A DNA stretch of 64,000 bases from Flavobacterium sp. (GCF_004295795.1 NZ_SEBR01000009.1:1-64000); one strand, 5' to 3'. Shown: positions 1 to 7,988, numbered from the stretch's first letter. Notes: generated by a model not told the origin, from the sequence alone. A program made the numbers and translations.

Positions 1-76
1 TGGCAGATCGGCCCCTTAAGACCTCTTCGACACAATGGAGCTTAAAATCATAACTGTGCTTTACTTTTCTTTCCAT
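1..76 (-). CDS. IS3-family transposase OrfA, N-terminus only
   Basis: A minus-strand reading frame opens with ATG at 76-74 and runs off the left edge. The visible 25 residues start MERKVKHSYDFKLHCVEEVL, a basic and amphipathic pattern typical of the first helix of the OrfA helix-turn-helix domain, which binds the IS ends. It starts just inside the terminal repeat at 94-118, as expected for the transposase gene. It is too short to place in an IS3 subgroup, and the call rests mainly on the combination with the terminal repeat. Confidence 0.5.
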   Translation of the reverse strand, partial: MERKVKHSYDFKLHCVEEVLRGRSA

Positions 77-118
77 AGGATACCCCAAAATTGTGTCTAA
101 CTTTTTGGGTGCAGTTCA
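1..118 (-). mobile_element. Left end of an IS3-family insertion sequence (truncated by the window)
   Basis: Bases 94-118 read on the minus strand as TGAACTGCACCCAAAAAGTT followed by AGACA, which has the form of an IS3-family terminal inverted repeat. Eighteen bases further in, a minus-strand ORF begins that resembles the helix-turn-helix start of an IS3 OrfA transposase. The rest of the element lies to the left of the window, so completeness cannot be judged. Only one end is visible. Confidence 0.6.
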
Positions 119-286
119 ATATGTGTAAGAAAAGATATTTTTAAAAAACTCACACAAACTTTCGTTTTGCGATTGCAGGCGTAAACGAATCACTTTTCCA
201 CGCGCTTCCCTATCCTGATTGTTGGTAACTTACCACCAAAGCCAACCTTCAATTTTTTTATATTTACCAAAACAAACATTTTCACC

Positions 287-715
287 ATGGAAACGCCTTC
301 TAAATCTCACATCGGTCGTAAAATCTCCCGCATCCGTGAATTGCGAGGCATGAAACAGGAAGCTTTGGCCCAGGCTTTGGGCATGAGCCAGCAATCGATC
401 TCGATTTTGGAGAACAGCGAGGAAGTCGATGATAAGCGTTTGAAGGACGTCGCGGAGGCGCTTGGCGTTAGTGCGGAGGCGATCAAGAATTTTTCGGATG
501 AAGCCGTGATAAATTATTTCAACAGTTTCAACGATACGGATTTCAGCAACAGCCAAGGCATTAGTTTTGGAACCTTCGGCGCTAACCATTGCAATTTTAA
601 TCCGTTGGATAAATTAATTGAGGTTTTTGCGGAAAAGGAAAAGCTTTATGAACGTTTGCTTGACGCCGAGCGGGAGAAGAATGTTTATCTTGAGAGGATG
701 TTGGATAAGAAATAG
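287..715 (+). CDS. XRE-family helix-turn-helix protein with C-terminal coiled coil
   Basis: This 142-residue cytoplasmic protein is a likely transcription regulator. Residues about 10-65 form an HTH_3 domain (start IGRKISRIRELRGMKQEALA, then the recognition segment MSQQSISILE). A polar linker follows, then a charged helix at about 105-142 (EKEKLYERLLDAEREK) that is probably a dimerising coiled coil. A hairpin with a T-run ends the transcript at 725-749. The gene lies between an IS end and a SIR2 gene in the same orientation, so it might control that gene, but the terminator between them argues for separate transcripts. The family is common in Flavobacteriaceae; its targets cannot be read from the sequence. 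Confidence 0.85.
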   Translation: METPSKSHIGRKISRIRELRGMKQEALAQALGMSQQSISILENSEEVDDKRLKDVAEALGVSAEAIKNFSDEAVINYFNSFNDTDFSNSQGISFGTFGANHCNFNPLDKLIEVFAEKEKLYERLLDAEREKNVYLERMLDKK

Positions 716-722
716 AGAACTT

Positions 723-750
723 TAAAAAGTCGCTGAGGGCGACTTTTTTG
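723..750 (+). terminator. Rho-independent terminator after the XRE gene
   Basis: AAAAAGTCGC and GCGACTTTTTT form a stem with a TGAGG loop and a T-run, 8 bases after the stop codon of the XRE gene. Confidence 0.85.
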
Positions 751-870
751 TTTTATGAAAATCGTATTCTGGTAAAGACTTTTATATTTGTTTGGTAAGG
801 GTATTGGTATTGGCCTTCCTTTATCGTTTAGCTGTGATTGCAATTCGTAACATCAACATCAAAGTCAACA

Positions 871-2448
871 ATGAACATATTTTCAAATCAGTTCAAGGAG
901 CATGTATCAAAATTCTCAACTTCTCCTTTTTTATTCGTGGGATCGGGATTTTCCAGAAGATATCTAGGACTTCCTACTTGGGAACTGTTGTTAGTAGAGG
1001 CGTGTGAAAACCTTAAATTGACAAAGCCCTATAATTTTTACAAATCTAATGGTGATTCAAACCTCCCAAAGGTTGCATCTTTAATAGGTAGTGAATTTAA
1101 TGAAATTTGGTGGAGTTATCCAGAGTTCGAGAAAAGTAGAGAGCGCTTCGAAGCCTTGGCTGAAACTAAATTTTCTCCCTTGAAATTCGAAATATCTGAA
1201 ATGATTAATTCAAAGACAGCTTTAATTACAAGTGAAATCGTTGAAAAGGAAATAAAACTTCTAAAAAAGATTAATATTGATGGGATTATTACCACTAATT
1301 GGGACCAATTATTAGAGCAAACTTTTTCAGATTTCAATCGGTTCATTGGTCAAGAAGAATTAATTTTTTCTGAACTATATTCTATCGGAGAAATTTATAA
1401 AATACACGGCTGTTCATCAAAACCCAACTCTCTAGTTTTAACAGAAGAAGATTATCTCAATTTTGAGGGAAGAAATGAGTATTTAGCTGCGAAATTGCTC
1501 ACAATTTTCATCGAAAACCCCATCATTTTTATCGGTTACAGCCTAGATGATAAAAATATCCAGTCAATTTTGAAGTCGATAATTAAATGTCTGACTAAAG
1601 AAAAAATTGATAAACTTAAAGATCGACTGATTTTCTGTCAATGGAATCCCGATGTTACGGAAACTACAATGGTTGACAACACTATATTGATTTCGGACAC
1701 GGTAATTCCACTAAAGTTAATTACTCTAAATGACTTTACTGAACTCTACACTGTGCTAGCCAATAACAAGCGCAAACTTCCAATTAAGATTTTACGCCAG
1801 ATGAAAGGGATGGTTTATGATTTTGTAAAATCAAATACTTCCAAATCAAAAATATATGTTACTGACAATCTAGATGATATTGAAAATGTCCACGAAGCCG
1901 AATTTGTTTACGGTGTCGGATTGAAGGATCGTTTCGCGGAAGTTGGTATCAAAGGAATCGATTTAAAAGATGTGCTATCAGATGTCATAGTACCAAGAGA
2001 TTGGGATTCATTAAAGATATCCACTTTATGTCTTCCCTTTTTGACCGGAAAGTATATTCCATATTTTAAGCATCTCAGTGCTGCAAAATTGCTCAACAGT
2101 GATGGGAAACTAGATGAAAACATTGATATTGACCAATTTTCTCCAGAATTTATAAAAAAGGTAAATGAGGTAAAAAATGAATCGTTCTATCCTACTGCGA
2201 GCTATCAAAAAAAGAAAGCAGAAATCAATAGAAATTTCCCAACATTTCAATCATTGGTAGCTACTAATAATGATTTACATATTTTAATGTACGCCCCATT
2301 ACTTACGCCAAAAAAATTAGATCTAAATGACCTGAAAATCTATCTCGAAGATAAAATTCAATTGATAAATGACAGCAAACTTGGAACTCACTTCCGAAAA
2401 TTAATTTGTCTTTATGACTATTTAGAGTTTAAAAACAACCATAACTAA
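871..2448 (+). CDS. SIR2-family protein, putative stand-alone NADase-type defence effector
   Basis: The protein has 525 residues. The N-terminal ~240 residues show the SIR2 Rossmann signatures: FVGSGFSRR near residue 23, TTNWDQ near 140 (nicotinamide-pocket Asn and Asp), KIHG near 177 (catalytic His) and IGYSLDD near 221. The C-terminal ~280 residues match no domain I know. In bacterial immunity, SIR2-family enzymes usually deplete NAD+ on phage infection, often as one large protein with a private sensor domain; that role is inferred here. The ATG at 871 is preferred to a TTG at 838 in the same frame, because a TATATTTG box at 783-790 then leaves a sensible leader. No HerA, TIR or Argonaute partner lies next to it. 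Base composition is AT-rich compared with the operon downstream, which suggests acquired DNA beside the IS. Confidence 0.8.
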   Translation: MNIFSNQFKEHVSKFSTSPFLFVGSGFSRRYLGLPTWELLLVEACENLKLTKPYNFYKSNGDSNLPKVASLIGSEFNEIWWSYPEFEKSRERFEALAETKFSPLKFEISEMINSKTALITSEIVEKEIKLLKKINIDGIITTNWDQLLEQTFSDFNRFIGQEELIFSELYSIGEIYKIHGCSSKPNSLVLTEEDYLNFEGRNEYLAAKLLTIFIENPIIFIGYSLDDKNIQSILKSIIKCLTKEKIDKLKDRLIFCQWNPDVTETTMVDNTILISDTVIPLKLITLNDFTELYTVLANNKRKLPIKILRQMKGMVYDFVKSNTSKSKIYVTDNLDDIENVHEAEFVYGVGLKDRFAEVGIKGIDLKDVLSDVIVPRDWDSLKISTLCLPFLTGKYIPYFKHLSAAKLLNSDGKLDENIDIDQFSPEFIKKVNEVKNESFYPTASYQKKKAEINRNFPTFQSLVATNNDLHILMYAPLLTPKKLDLNDLKIYLEDKIQLINDSKLGTHFRKLICLYDYLEFKNNHN

Positions 2449-2724
2449 CCGCCATCAATTGAACCTTAAAAGTGTAAAAGCCTCTTGTCAATTGGGAGAA
2501 AAATCGATTTACCCGACGCTCACCGTGAAACGGAAAAAAGTTTTTCTTGTATAATAGTCCTTGTAGTAAAGGTGTAGCGCTGTTCTCGACCAGTCCGTCG
2601 AGACGAGATGGTATCATCGTGAAAAAAACTCTTCTGTAAAACAAGAATTTCCAAGCGAGCACGCCTTTTGCGCAGCGCGCAAGCAAAAGGCCAATAAATA
2701 CTTCCAATCAGTTCGCGGCATCAG

Positions 2725-2866
2725 CGTTTTGGCGGGCACCTGACGCCTTGCAAATTCCCGCAAATGGAAGCTGTTTGAGCCACCCAAACAGAAAGTCGTT
2801 TCGAGAGAAAGTTCCGGCGAGTTCTTTCATTTGCGGAATTTGCAAGGCTGTCAGGTCGCCAAAACG
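2725..2866. repeat. Large imperfect inverted repeat in a gene-free stretch
   Basis: Bases 2725-2766 (CGTTTTGGCG, ACCTGACGCCTTGCAAATTC, CGCAAATG) are nearly the reverse complement of 2828-2866. The loop contains a second small hairpin (CTGTTTG ... CAAACAG). The 840 bases from 2449 to 3289 hold no credible gene; this element, the hairpin GTTCTTTTG ... CAAAAGAAC at about 2890-2914, a short tandem repeat and another long palindrome fill most of it. Confidence 0.75.
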
Positions 2867-2952
2867 GTGTAGCCGCAAGGCATTTTTGGTTCTTTTGTTG
2901 CCAGACAAAAGAACTCCCCGCCGGACAGGCGACGAAAGAAATTCAAAGCCAA

Positions 2953-3007
2953 CGGTGGCGCAGCCGCCGCAAAAAAAAAACTCGGTGGCGCAGCCGCCGC
3001 AAAAAAA
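2953..3007 (+). repeat. Two tandem copies of a GC-rich 25-base unit, 30-base period
   Basis: The unit CGGTGGCGCAGCCGCCGC plus an A-run occurs at 2953-2977 and again at 2983-3007. Each copy contains GGCG-CA-GCCGCC, which can fold on itself. Confidence 0.85.
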
Positions 3008-3116
3008 TCGAAGTAAAAACAGCGCAGCTGTTTTAATCAGGATTTCAAGAGCGAGATTGGTTCCGTAAATACCAATTAAGAAAAAAACTAAAAGGTGATT
3101 TTACGGGAAAAATAGC

Positions 3117-3246
3117 CCGGATAACGGCAACTAGCCTTTCGCAGAAAAAACCAACTTTTTCTTAGGTTGCAACAGCGACCGAAGGAAGCTCGTTGCAACC
3201 TCTAGAAAAACTGGTTTTTTAAAGAAAGCTAGTGCCAGTTAGCCGG
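3117..3246. repeat. 130-base imperfect palindrome
   Basis: The left arm begins CCGGATAACGGCAACTAGCC at 3117 and continues through AAAAAACCAACTTTTTCT to GGTTGCAAC. The right arm mirrors this as GTTGCAACC, AGAAAAACTGGTTTTTT, GCTAGTGCCAGTTAGCCGG, ending at 3246. The arms are about 55 bases with a few mismatches, and the ~20-base loop is AGCGACCGAAGGAAGCTC. It could be a cruciform, a non-autonomous element or an RNA hairpin; no open reading frame is inside. Confidence 0.8.
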
Positions 3247-3254
3247 AAACAGCT

Positions 3255-3283
3255 CAAAAAAAAATCCGCTAAAACAGCGGATT
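3255..3283 (-). terminator. Terminator of the blaI-blaR1 operon
   Basis: On the minus strand AATCCGCT-GTTTT-AGCGGATT is followed by a T-run. It sits 7 bases past the stop codon of the BlaR1-like gene. Confidence 0.85.
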
Positions 3284-3289
3284 CCAATG

Positions 3290-4933
3290 TCATTTCCCAT
3301 TAACCTCCAAAGGCAAGTGATACTCGCTTTTAACAGCATTGCCACCATCTTTGGCAGGAATCCAATCAGGAGAATTCTTTATGGCGCGAACCGCTTCGAC
3401 GCCAAGCGATTCCGTATCCGCTTTGACCACCGAAACATCGGTTATCTTGCCACTCGCTTCGATGGAAAATTTGATTACCAAACGCTCTTTTCCTTTGAAA
3501 TTGGCGGGCGTTTTGAACTCTTTGTTGAAGAATTCGTAGAATTTTTCCATGCCGCCAGGAAAGGTTGCGGGCTCATTCGGAATCTGGGAATGCTCCTGTT
3601 TTAGGGTCGAATTTCCTTTTTCGTCGAAACTCCATTCCAGCACCTGCGGATAAGTCGTTTTCTCGAGTTGTCCGAAACCTTTTTCAGTGTAAAGACTCAC
3701 CTGGTTGGGCTGCGGGAATTTCTTGGAGCGAGCGTTTTTGTGCACGATCGAACTTTGTGTCAAAACGAAGTCTGAGGCTTTGTGCTTTTTGAGCTCGCTG
3801 TTTTGGACGTGTTTTCCGTCGATCCAGACCGCGTATTGGTTGGGTTGCCCGAATTGCGCCAGTTGTTTTTCGCTGAGTTTCGTCCTTGAGATTTTTGGCG
3901 GCGGCGGCGGCAATTTCCAGATCTGGTCATTCGTGAGTTCGCTAAAGCGTTTCGTTTCTTTGGAACCGTCGGCGTTTTTGATGTGGAAAGTCGTGTTCGC
4001 ATAATAGGAACCTACGCTCGAGATGTCGCGAGGAGCTGGCGGTGGCGGCGGAGGTGGCGGCGGCAAGGTTTGGGCGATTCCCTCAAATCCGAAGAAAGAG
4101 AAGAGAAGCGCAAAGGTGAGTGTCGCGCCCAGTGTTTGCGCAACTTTCCTGATTGGGGAAATGGTTTTTGTCATCATGATCATTCGTTTTTTTGTGATTG
4201 AAAAATTGAAACTGCTGGCCAACGCAAAATGGTTGGTAAAATGGGCTTTCGAAAGTAGAAGTTCCTGGTACGAAATGCTGTCGTGATTGGCGACAACGGC
4301 TTGGTCGGCGAGGAATTCGTGGTTGAGTTTTATGGTTTTTTTGTACAAGACCAACATCGGATTGAACCAGAAAATAATTCTCAGGATCTCGACAAACAAG
4401 ATGTCGATCGAGTGTTTCTGCTTGGCGTGTGTGAGTTCGTGCGTAAAAAGTTCGGCCTCGATGCTGCGTTTTTGGAACTCGTGTGCGTTGACGAAAATAC
4501 AATTGAGAAACGTGTGCGGAAGTATTTCGGAGTCGACCAAAACATAAGTCACGCCGTCTCGTCTCAGTGTTTTATTGCTTATGACTTGTGTCGTGATCTG
4601 CATCAGATTTCTGGCGAAGCGGATTCCGAAAAGCAAAACTCCAATCGCGTAAATCGTCCAAAGAGAAAGTTGCAGATAATCTGTCGGGTTTTCGGACGCC
4701 ACGATTTGGGTTGGCTCGATCGACATCGGAACAAGCAAAGCCTGACGCGCGATTGGAACCACATTTTCGGTCTCGACGGGAATCGTCACAAACGGCATCG
4801 CAAGTGAAAATACAAGTGCCGACAAAAGGAAAAACCTGTTGAAAACGTGTGTTTTCGAGTTTTCGAGGACTAATTTATGAACCGCGAAAAGTGCGATTTG
4901 GCAAAAAACCGACGTGATCAGGAAGTTCGTCAT
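3290..4933 (-). CDS. BlaR1-type M56 sensor peptidase fused to a TonB C-terminal domain
   Basis: This 547-residue membrane protein has an M56 peptidase module with several N-terminal membrane helices (about 2-20, 34-52, 95-112) and the zinc motif HELTH near residue 168 in HELTHAKQKH. A further membrane helix lies near 270-288. It is followed by a periplasmic proline run (about 290-303) and a TonB-type C-terminal domain at about 455-547 (GKITDVSVVKADTESLG). In Bacteroidota such fusions are common and pair with BlaI. By family, a signal triggers cytoplasmic proteolysis of the BlaI repressor. Its start codon overlaps the blaI stop (ATGA), so the two are translationally coupled. No penicillin-binding sensor domain is visible, so beta-lactam sensing should not be assumed; the TonB domain may contact an outer-membrane partner. 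Confidence 0.88.
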   Translation of the reverse strand: MTNFLITSVFCQIALFAVHKLVLENSKTHVFNRFFLLSALVFSLAMPFVTIPVETENVVPIARQALLVPMSIEPTQIVASENPTDYLQLSLWTIYAIGVLLFGIRFARNLMQITTQVISNKTLRRDGVTYVLVDSEILPHTFLNCIFVNAHEFQKRSIEAELFTHELTHAKQKHSIDILFVEILRIIFWFNPMLVLYKKTIKLNHEFLADQAVVANHDSISYQELLLSKAHFTNHFALASSFNFSITKKRMIMMTKTISPIRKVAQTLGATLTFALLFSFFGFEGIAQTLPPPPPPPPPAPRDISSVGSYYANTTFHIKNADGSKETKRFSELTNDQIWKLPPPPPKISRTKLSEKQLAQFGQPNQYAVWIDGKHVQNSELKKHKASDFVLTQSSIVHKNARSKKFPQPNQVSLYTEKGFGQLEKTTYPQVLEWSFDEKGNSTLKQEHSQIPNEPATFPGGMEKFYEFFNKEFKTPANFKGKERLVIKFSIEASGKITDVSVVKADTESLGVEAVRAIKNSPDWIPAKDGGNAVKSEYHLPLEVNGK

Positions 4934-5301
4934 TGCTGTTTCTTTTTGATTTGTTCGTCAATCAAAGACCTGAGTTCCTTGAGTTCGTTTTCGGAAAGAT
5001 TCGTTTCTGTCGTGAAAAACGATGCAAATTGGGAAGCCGAATTGCCAAAAAAATTCTGGATCAATCCGTTGACGTGTTTCGAGAAATAGTCGTTTTTCCG
5101 GACCAGCGGAAAATATTGTCGCGAATTCCCAATTTCCTCATAACCGACAAATTTCTTGTCAGACATTCGCTTGAGCAGCGTCGCAACCGTAGTTGGCGCG
5201 GGTTTCGGCTCTTGGTAAGCTTCGAGCAATTCCTTCATGAACGCTTTTTTGAGCTTCCACAGATGCTGCATGAGTTGTTCTTCGGCGGTTGTTAGTGTCA
5301 T
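4930..5301 (-). CDS. BlaI/MecI/CopY-family winged-helix repressor
   Basis: This 123-residue cytoplasmic repressor opens with the family pattern LTTAEEQLMQHLWKLKKAFM, followed by a recognition segment around PAPTTVATLLKRMSDKKFVG (about residues 32-52) and a C-terminal dimerisation helix pair (about 78-120, ending ELKELRSLIDEQIKKK). It should bind TACA-NN-TGTA dyads as a dimer until cleaved through its BlaR1-type partner. Two such dyads lie upstream of the whole operon at 6010-6041, so the operon probably represses itself. It overlaps the downstream BlaR1-like gene by four bases. The overall fold and context make this a firm family call. Confidence 0.93.
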   Translation of the reverse strand: MTLTTAEEQLMQHLWKLKKAFMKELLEAYQEPKPAPTTVATLLKRMSDKKFVGYEEIGNSRQYFPLVRKNDYFSKHVNGLIQNFFGNSASQFASFFTTETNLSENELKELRSLIDEQIKKKQQ

Positions 5302-5375
5302 ATCAGTTCGTTATTCAACATTCGTTATTCAATATTCGTTGTTCAAATTCTCGTCCAACATTCTTTTTCAATATT

Positions 5376-5852
5376 TTATCGCGATAAATCCGAGTAAACG
5401 ATCGGGCTGCATTGGGCAAATTTTTCAGATGCCGAAATCGGGAATTTGTGGTTTTTGAGAAATTCCGACAGCAATTCCCGAAAACGGTTTTCTTTGTATT
5501 CGGAAAGTGGATTTTTGCCGAAATCGAACAGAAAATAGTCGACAGTTCCATCTTTCTCCATGTAAATCCGGTTGAAACAGCGCGTTTTCGTTTCCCATGA
5601 AAAGTTGTTTTGAGACAGGAATTTTCCGAAATCCTCGAAGAATTTCACATAAGCTTGTTGCAATTGCTGCTGTTCCGACTCAGATTTGAAAACGGCCAGT
5701 TTCGGGTCGGAATGCACCGCGCTCTTGTAGGTTTTATCAAGTGTTTCCGATGGAACGCCCAAGGTTTTGGCCTCGCTGAATTTTAAAACCTGGGTTTGTG
5801 CTTCCGACAGAAAACACGACAAAATCAGTAACAAGAAAAGGATTTGTTTCAT
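5376..5852 (-). CDS. Small secreted protein of unknown function, first gene of the blaI operon
   Basis: The 158-residue product has a clear signal peptide (MKQILFLLLILSCFLSEAQ), so it is exported to the periplasm or outside. The mature part is polar, with a pair of glutamine-rich helices near residue 60 (ESEQQQLQQAYVKFFEDF) and no domain I recognise. It lies 74 bases upstream of blaI in the same orientation and downstream of two BlaI-type operators, so it is probably a target of the BlaI/BlaR1 circuit. It may be an effector or accessory sensor of that pathway; this is inference from position only. Confidence 0.75.
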   Translation of the reverse strand: MKQILFLLLILSCFLSEAQTQVLKFSEAKTLGVPSETLDKTYKSAVHSDPKLAVFKSESEQQQLQQAYVKFFEDFGKFLSQNNFSWETKTRCFNRIYMEKDGTVDYFLFDFGKNPLSEYKENRFRELLSEFLKNHKFPISASEKFAQCSPIVYSDLSR

Positions 5853-6009
5853 CTGCCATTATTAATTATTACTTATTCATTATTTCTCCCGTAGACAATG
5901 CCTTTGACCGAATCTTTCTGTTTCCAGAAACCTTGCTTTAGTCCGGCAACTGTTTTATTGAAACAAAATAAGAAACACGATAGGAAATAGGGAAACGATA
6001 TTTTTCATT

Positions 6010-6041
6010 CTACAAACCTAGACTCGTTTCTACAAATGTAG
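6010..6041 (-). promoter_or_regulatory. Tandem BlaI-type operators upstream of the secreted protein-blaI-blaR1 operon
   Basis: CTACAAATGTAG at 6030-6041 is a perfect dyad (TACA-AA-TGTA core) that matches the BlaI/MecI operator form. CTACAAACCTAG at 6010-6021 is a degenerate second copy starting exactly 20 bases away, two helical turns. On the minus strand the better copy reads TACATTTG, which also fits the Bacteroidota -7 element TAnnTTTG, so repressor binding would mask the promoter. Confidence 0.7.
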
Positions 6042-6117
6042 AATAAAACTACTTACGTCCGACGACGTTGGGTAAAATTTTTGATTTGGACGGATTGTTG
6101 TTGCTTTTGAGCGATTT

Positions 6118-6250
6118 GCGTTAGGGATGGCAGCGGCATCCTTTTGGGCGGCGCGCTAGCAGCCGAACAAAAGATACAGCGGACAGCCCGGCGGCGGCGT
6201 ATCAGAAAGAAGTGGCGGAATCATTTTTTCCCGCCGCCGCAACGCCCCAA
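6118..6250 (-). repeat. Flavobacterial-type intergenic repeat, copy 1
   Basis: Read on the minus strand this block has three modules shared with 51930-52126: GGGCGTTGCGGCG at the left, GGCTGTCCGCTGTA in the middle and CCATCCCTAACGCAA at the right. The spacers differ in length and sequence. It contains no gene, and the stretch 5853-6295 otherwise holds only the operators and a terminator. Confidence 0.75.
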
Positions 6251-6278
6251 AAAAAAATCCGCGGATGAGGCGGATTTT
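6248..6278 (-). terminator. Terminator of the M20 dipeptidase gene
   Basis: On the minus strand AAAATCCGC-CTCATCC-GCGGATTTTTTTT forms a strong stem with a T-run, 17 bases after the dipeptidase stop codon. Confidence 0.85.
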
Positions 6279-6295
6279 AGCTGTTTGAAGCAAAA

Positions 6296-7684
6296 TTATT
6301 TGGACAATTCCACGAAATGTTTGTAAAACAGCGGAATCGTTTCGATGCCTTTCAGGTAATTGAAGATGCCGAAGTGTTCGTTTGGCGAATGGATCGCGTC
6401 CGAATCGAGGCCGAATCCCATCATGATCGTCTTGCTTTTGAGCTCTTTTTCGAACAAAGCGACAATTGGGATCGAACCGCCCGAGCGCACCGGAATCGGT
6501 TTCACGCCAAAGCTTTCGTTGTAGGCTTTTGCCGCGGCCTGGTATCCGATGGAATCTGTCGGCGTTACGTAACCTTGTCCGCCGTGATGTGGCGTGACTT
6601 TGACTTTCACCGATTTTGGAGCGATCGAAGTGAAGTGTTTCGTGAACAATTCGGTGATTTCTTCCCAGTCCTGATTCGGAACCAAACGCATCGAGATTTT
6701 TGCAAAAGCTTTGCTCGCGATCACGGTTTTTGCGCCTTCACCTTGGTAGCCGCCCCAAATTCCGTTCACGTCCAAGGTTGGGCGGATCGAGTTGCGTTCG
6801 TTGGTCACATATCCGGATTCTCCGTAAATGTCTTCGATGTCGAGCGCTTTCTTGTAGTTTTCGAGCGAGAACGGCGCTTTCGCCATTTCGTCTCTTTCCT
6901 CACGCGACAATTCCTCGACGTTGTCATAAAATCCCAGAATCGTGATGTGGTTGTTTTCGTCGTGCAATGAGGCGATCATTTTCGCCAGAATGTTTATCGG
7001 GTTGGCGACCGCACCGCCGTAAAGTCCGGAATGCAGATCGCGGTTCGGGCCGGTGACCTCGACTTCTACGTAACTCAATCCTCGCAAACCGGTCGTGATC
7101 GACGGTTGTTGGTTCGAGATCATTCCCGTGTCTGAAATCAAGATTACATCGTTTTTGAGTTTTTCCTGATTGCGTTCGACGAACCAGCCCAAACTTTTCG
7201 AACCGACTTCTTCTTCGCCTTCGATCATGAATTTCACGTTGCAAGGCAAAGTATTCGTGCGCACCATGTATTCCAGGGCTTTCACGTGCGTGTACATCTG
7301 ACCTTTGTCGTCACAGGCACCTCGCGCGAAAATCGCACCGTCGGGATGGATTTCGGTTTTCTTGATCACGGGCTCGAACGGAGGCGACGTCCACAAATCC
7401 ATTGGATCTGGCGGTTGCACGTCATAATGTCCGTAAACCAAAACGGTCGGCAAAACAGGATCGATGATCTTTTCGCCGTAAACGATCGGATAACCTGGCG
7501 TGTCGCAAATCTCGACTTTGTCGCATCCGGCTTCCTCGAGGCTCTTTTTGACGGCCTCGCTCATGTCGATCACGTCTTGCGAATAAGCGCTGTCGGCAGA
7601 AACCGACGGTATTTTCAGTAAATCTATTAACTCGTTGATAAAGCGATCCTTGTGCTGTTGCACGTAGGGTTTTATGTCGTCCAT
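6296..7684 (-). CDS. M20-family dipeptidase
   Basis: The 462-residue enzyme is a cytoplasmic di-zinc exopeptidase that hydrolyses dipeptides. Visible metal and catalytic motifs are YGHYDVQPPD near residue 85 (His ligand and catalytic Asp), GACDDKGQ near 120 (bridging Asp), EGEEEVGS near 155 (general base Glu and Glu ligand), a DTG near 182 and the last His in GLDSDAIHSPNEHF near 435. The dimerisation lid lies between (about 205-370, with DLHSGLYGG). Length and motif order fit the carnosinase/CNDP-like M20 dipeptidases. It is followed by its own terminator and forms a single-gene unit; the tRNA-Leu promoter lies in the short divergent spacer upstream. Confidence 0.93.
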   Translation of the reverse strand: MDDIKPYVQQHKDRFINELIDLLKIPSVSADSAYSQDVIDMSEAVKKSLEEAGCDKVEICDTPGYPIVYGEKIIDPVLPTVLVYGHYDVQPPDPMDLWTSPPFEPVIKKTEIHPDGAIFARGACDDKGQMYTHVKALEYMVRTNTLPCNVKFMIEGEEEVGSKSLGWFVERNQEKLKNDVILISDTGMISNQQPSITTGLRGLSYVEVEVTGPNRDLHSGLYGGAVANPINILAKMIASLHDENNHITILGFYDNVEELSREERDEMAKAPFSLENYKKALDIEDIYGESGYVTNERNSIRPTLDVNGIWGGYQGEGAKTVIASKAFAKISMRLVPNQDWEEITELFTKHFTSIAPKSVKVKVTPHHGGQGYVTPTDSIGYQAAAKAYNESFGVKPIPVRSGGSIPIVALFEKELKSKTIMMGFGLDSDAIHSPNEHFGIFNYLKGIETIPLFYKHFVELSK

Positions 7685-7751
7685 GAAGGATAGGATTGGT
7701 TATTCCTCAAAAGTAGCAAAAAGAAATAAATCAAATTTTTCGGCAAATCGG

Positions 7752-7781
7752 TTTGCAATTTCAATTCTATGCTTATATTTG
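7752..7781 (+). promoter_or_regulatory. Bacteroidota-type promoter of tRNA-Leu
   Basis: TTTG at 7752-7755 (the -33 element) and TATATTTG at 7774-7781 (the -7 element TAnnTTTG) are 18 bases apart, 36 bases upstream of the mature tRNA. This is a near-perfect match to the Bacteroidota housekeeping promoter. Confidence 0.85.
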
Positions 7782-7817
7782 CACCCACCAAAGCAGCAGA
7801 GATGTTGCCCATCAACA

Positions 7818-7899
7818 GCGGGTGTGGTGAAATTGGTAGACACGCCAGACTTAGGATCTGGTGCCGCAAGGTGTGTAGGTTCGAGTCCTATCACCCGCA
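7818..7899 (+). tRNA. tRNA-Leu (anticodon TAG)
   Basis: The acceptor strands GCGGGTG (7818-7824) and CACCCGC (7892-7898) pair perfectly, with discriminator A at 7899. The anticodon arm CCAGA-CTTAGGA-TCTGG has TAG in the loop, for Leu CUA codons. A class II variable arm (GTGCCGCAAGGTGT) and the T-arm GTAGG-TTCGAGT-CCTAT follow. CCA is not encoded. The 3' end is the integration site of the downstream element and remains intact. Confidence 0.97.
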
Positions 7900-7902
7900 C
7901 TT
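7873..7902 (+). repeat. Left attachment site (attL), inside the tRNA-Leu 3' end
   Basis: The core starts GTGTAGGTTCGAGTCCTATC and ends ACCCGCACTT. It is identical over 30 bases to 26028-26057 and the flanking bases differ on both sides. It covers the T-arm and acceptor 3' strand, the usual crossover region of tRNA-targeting integrases. Confidence 0.92.
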
Positions 7903-7905
7903 TTT

Positions 7906-7944
7906 GAAACGCAAATTCTTAATTATCAAGAATTTGCGTTTTTT
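7906..7944 (+). terminator. Terminator downstream of tRNA-Leu
   Basis: AACGCAAATTCTT and AAGAATTTGCGTT form a 13-base stem with loop AATTATC and a T-run. It lies inside the element, so the element appears to supply a replacement terminator for the tRNA gene it interrupts. Confidence 0.88.
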
Positions 7945-7955
7945 CTTTTTGGGAG

Positions 7956-7975
7956 TTGCCCAACCTCAGCCCAAC
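7956..7975 (+). repeat. Putative integrase arm-type sites, left end
   Basis: TTGCCCAACCTCA at 7956-7968 and an abutting GCCCAAC at 7969-7975. The same 13-mer occurs inverted at 26010-26022 beside the right attachment site, and TTGCCCAAC occurs twice more just upstream of the integrase start (25862-25870 and 25873-25882). Repetition confined to the element ends is what arm-binding sites look like. Confidence 0.65.
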
Positions 7976-7988
7976 GATGTTGAAAACT

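Noticed and set aside
2953..3007. CRISPR array
   Set aside because: Only two abutting copies, with no distinct spacers and no cas genes nearby. No CRISPR array was seen in the window.
4023..4286. Plus-strand ORF with glycine-rich start
   Set aside because: It is the complement of the proline run in the BlaR1-TonB gene; only a shadow.
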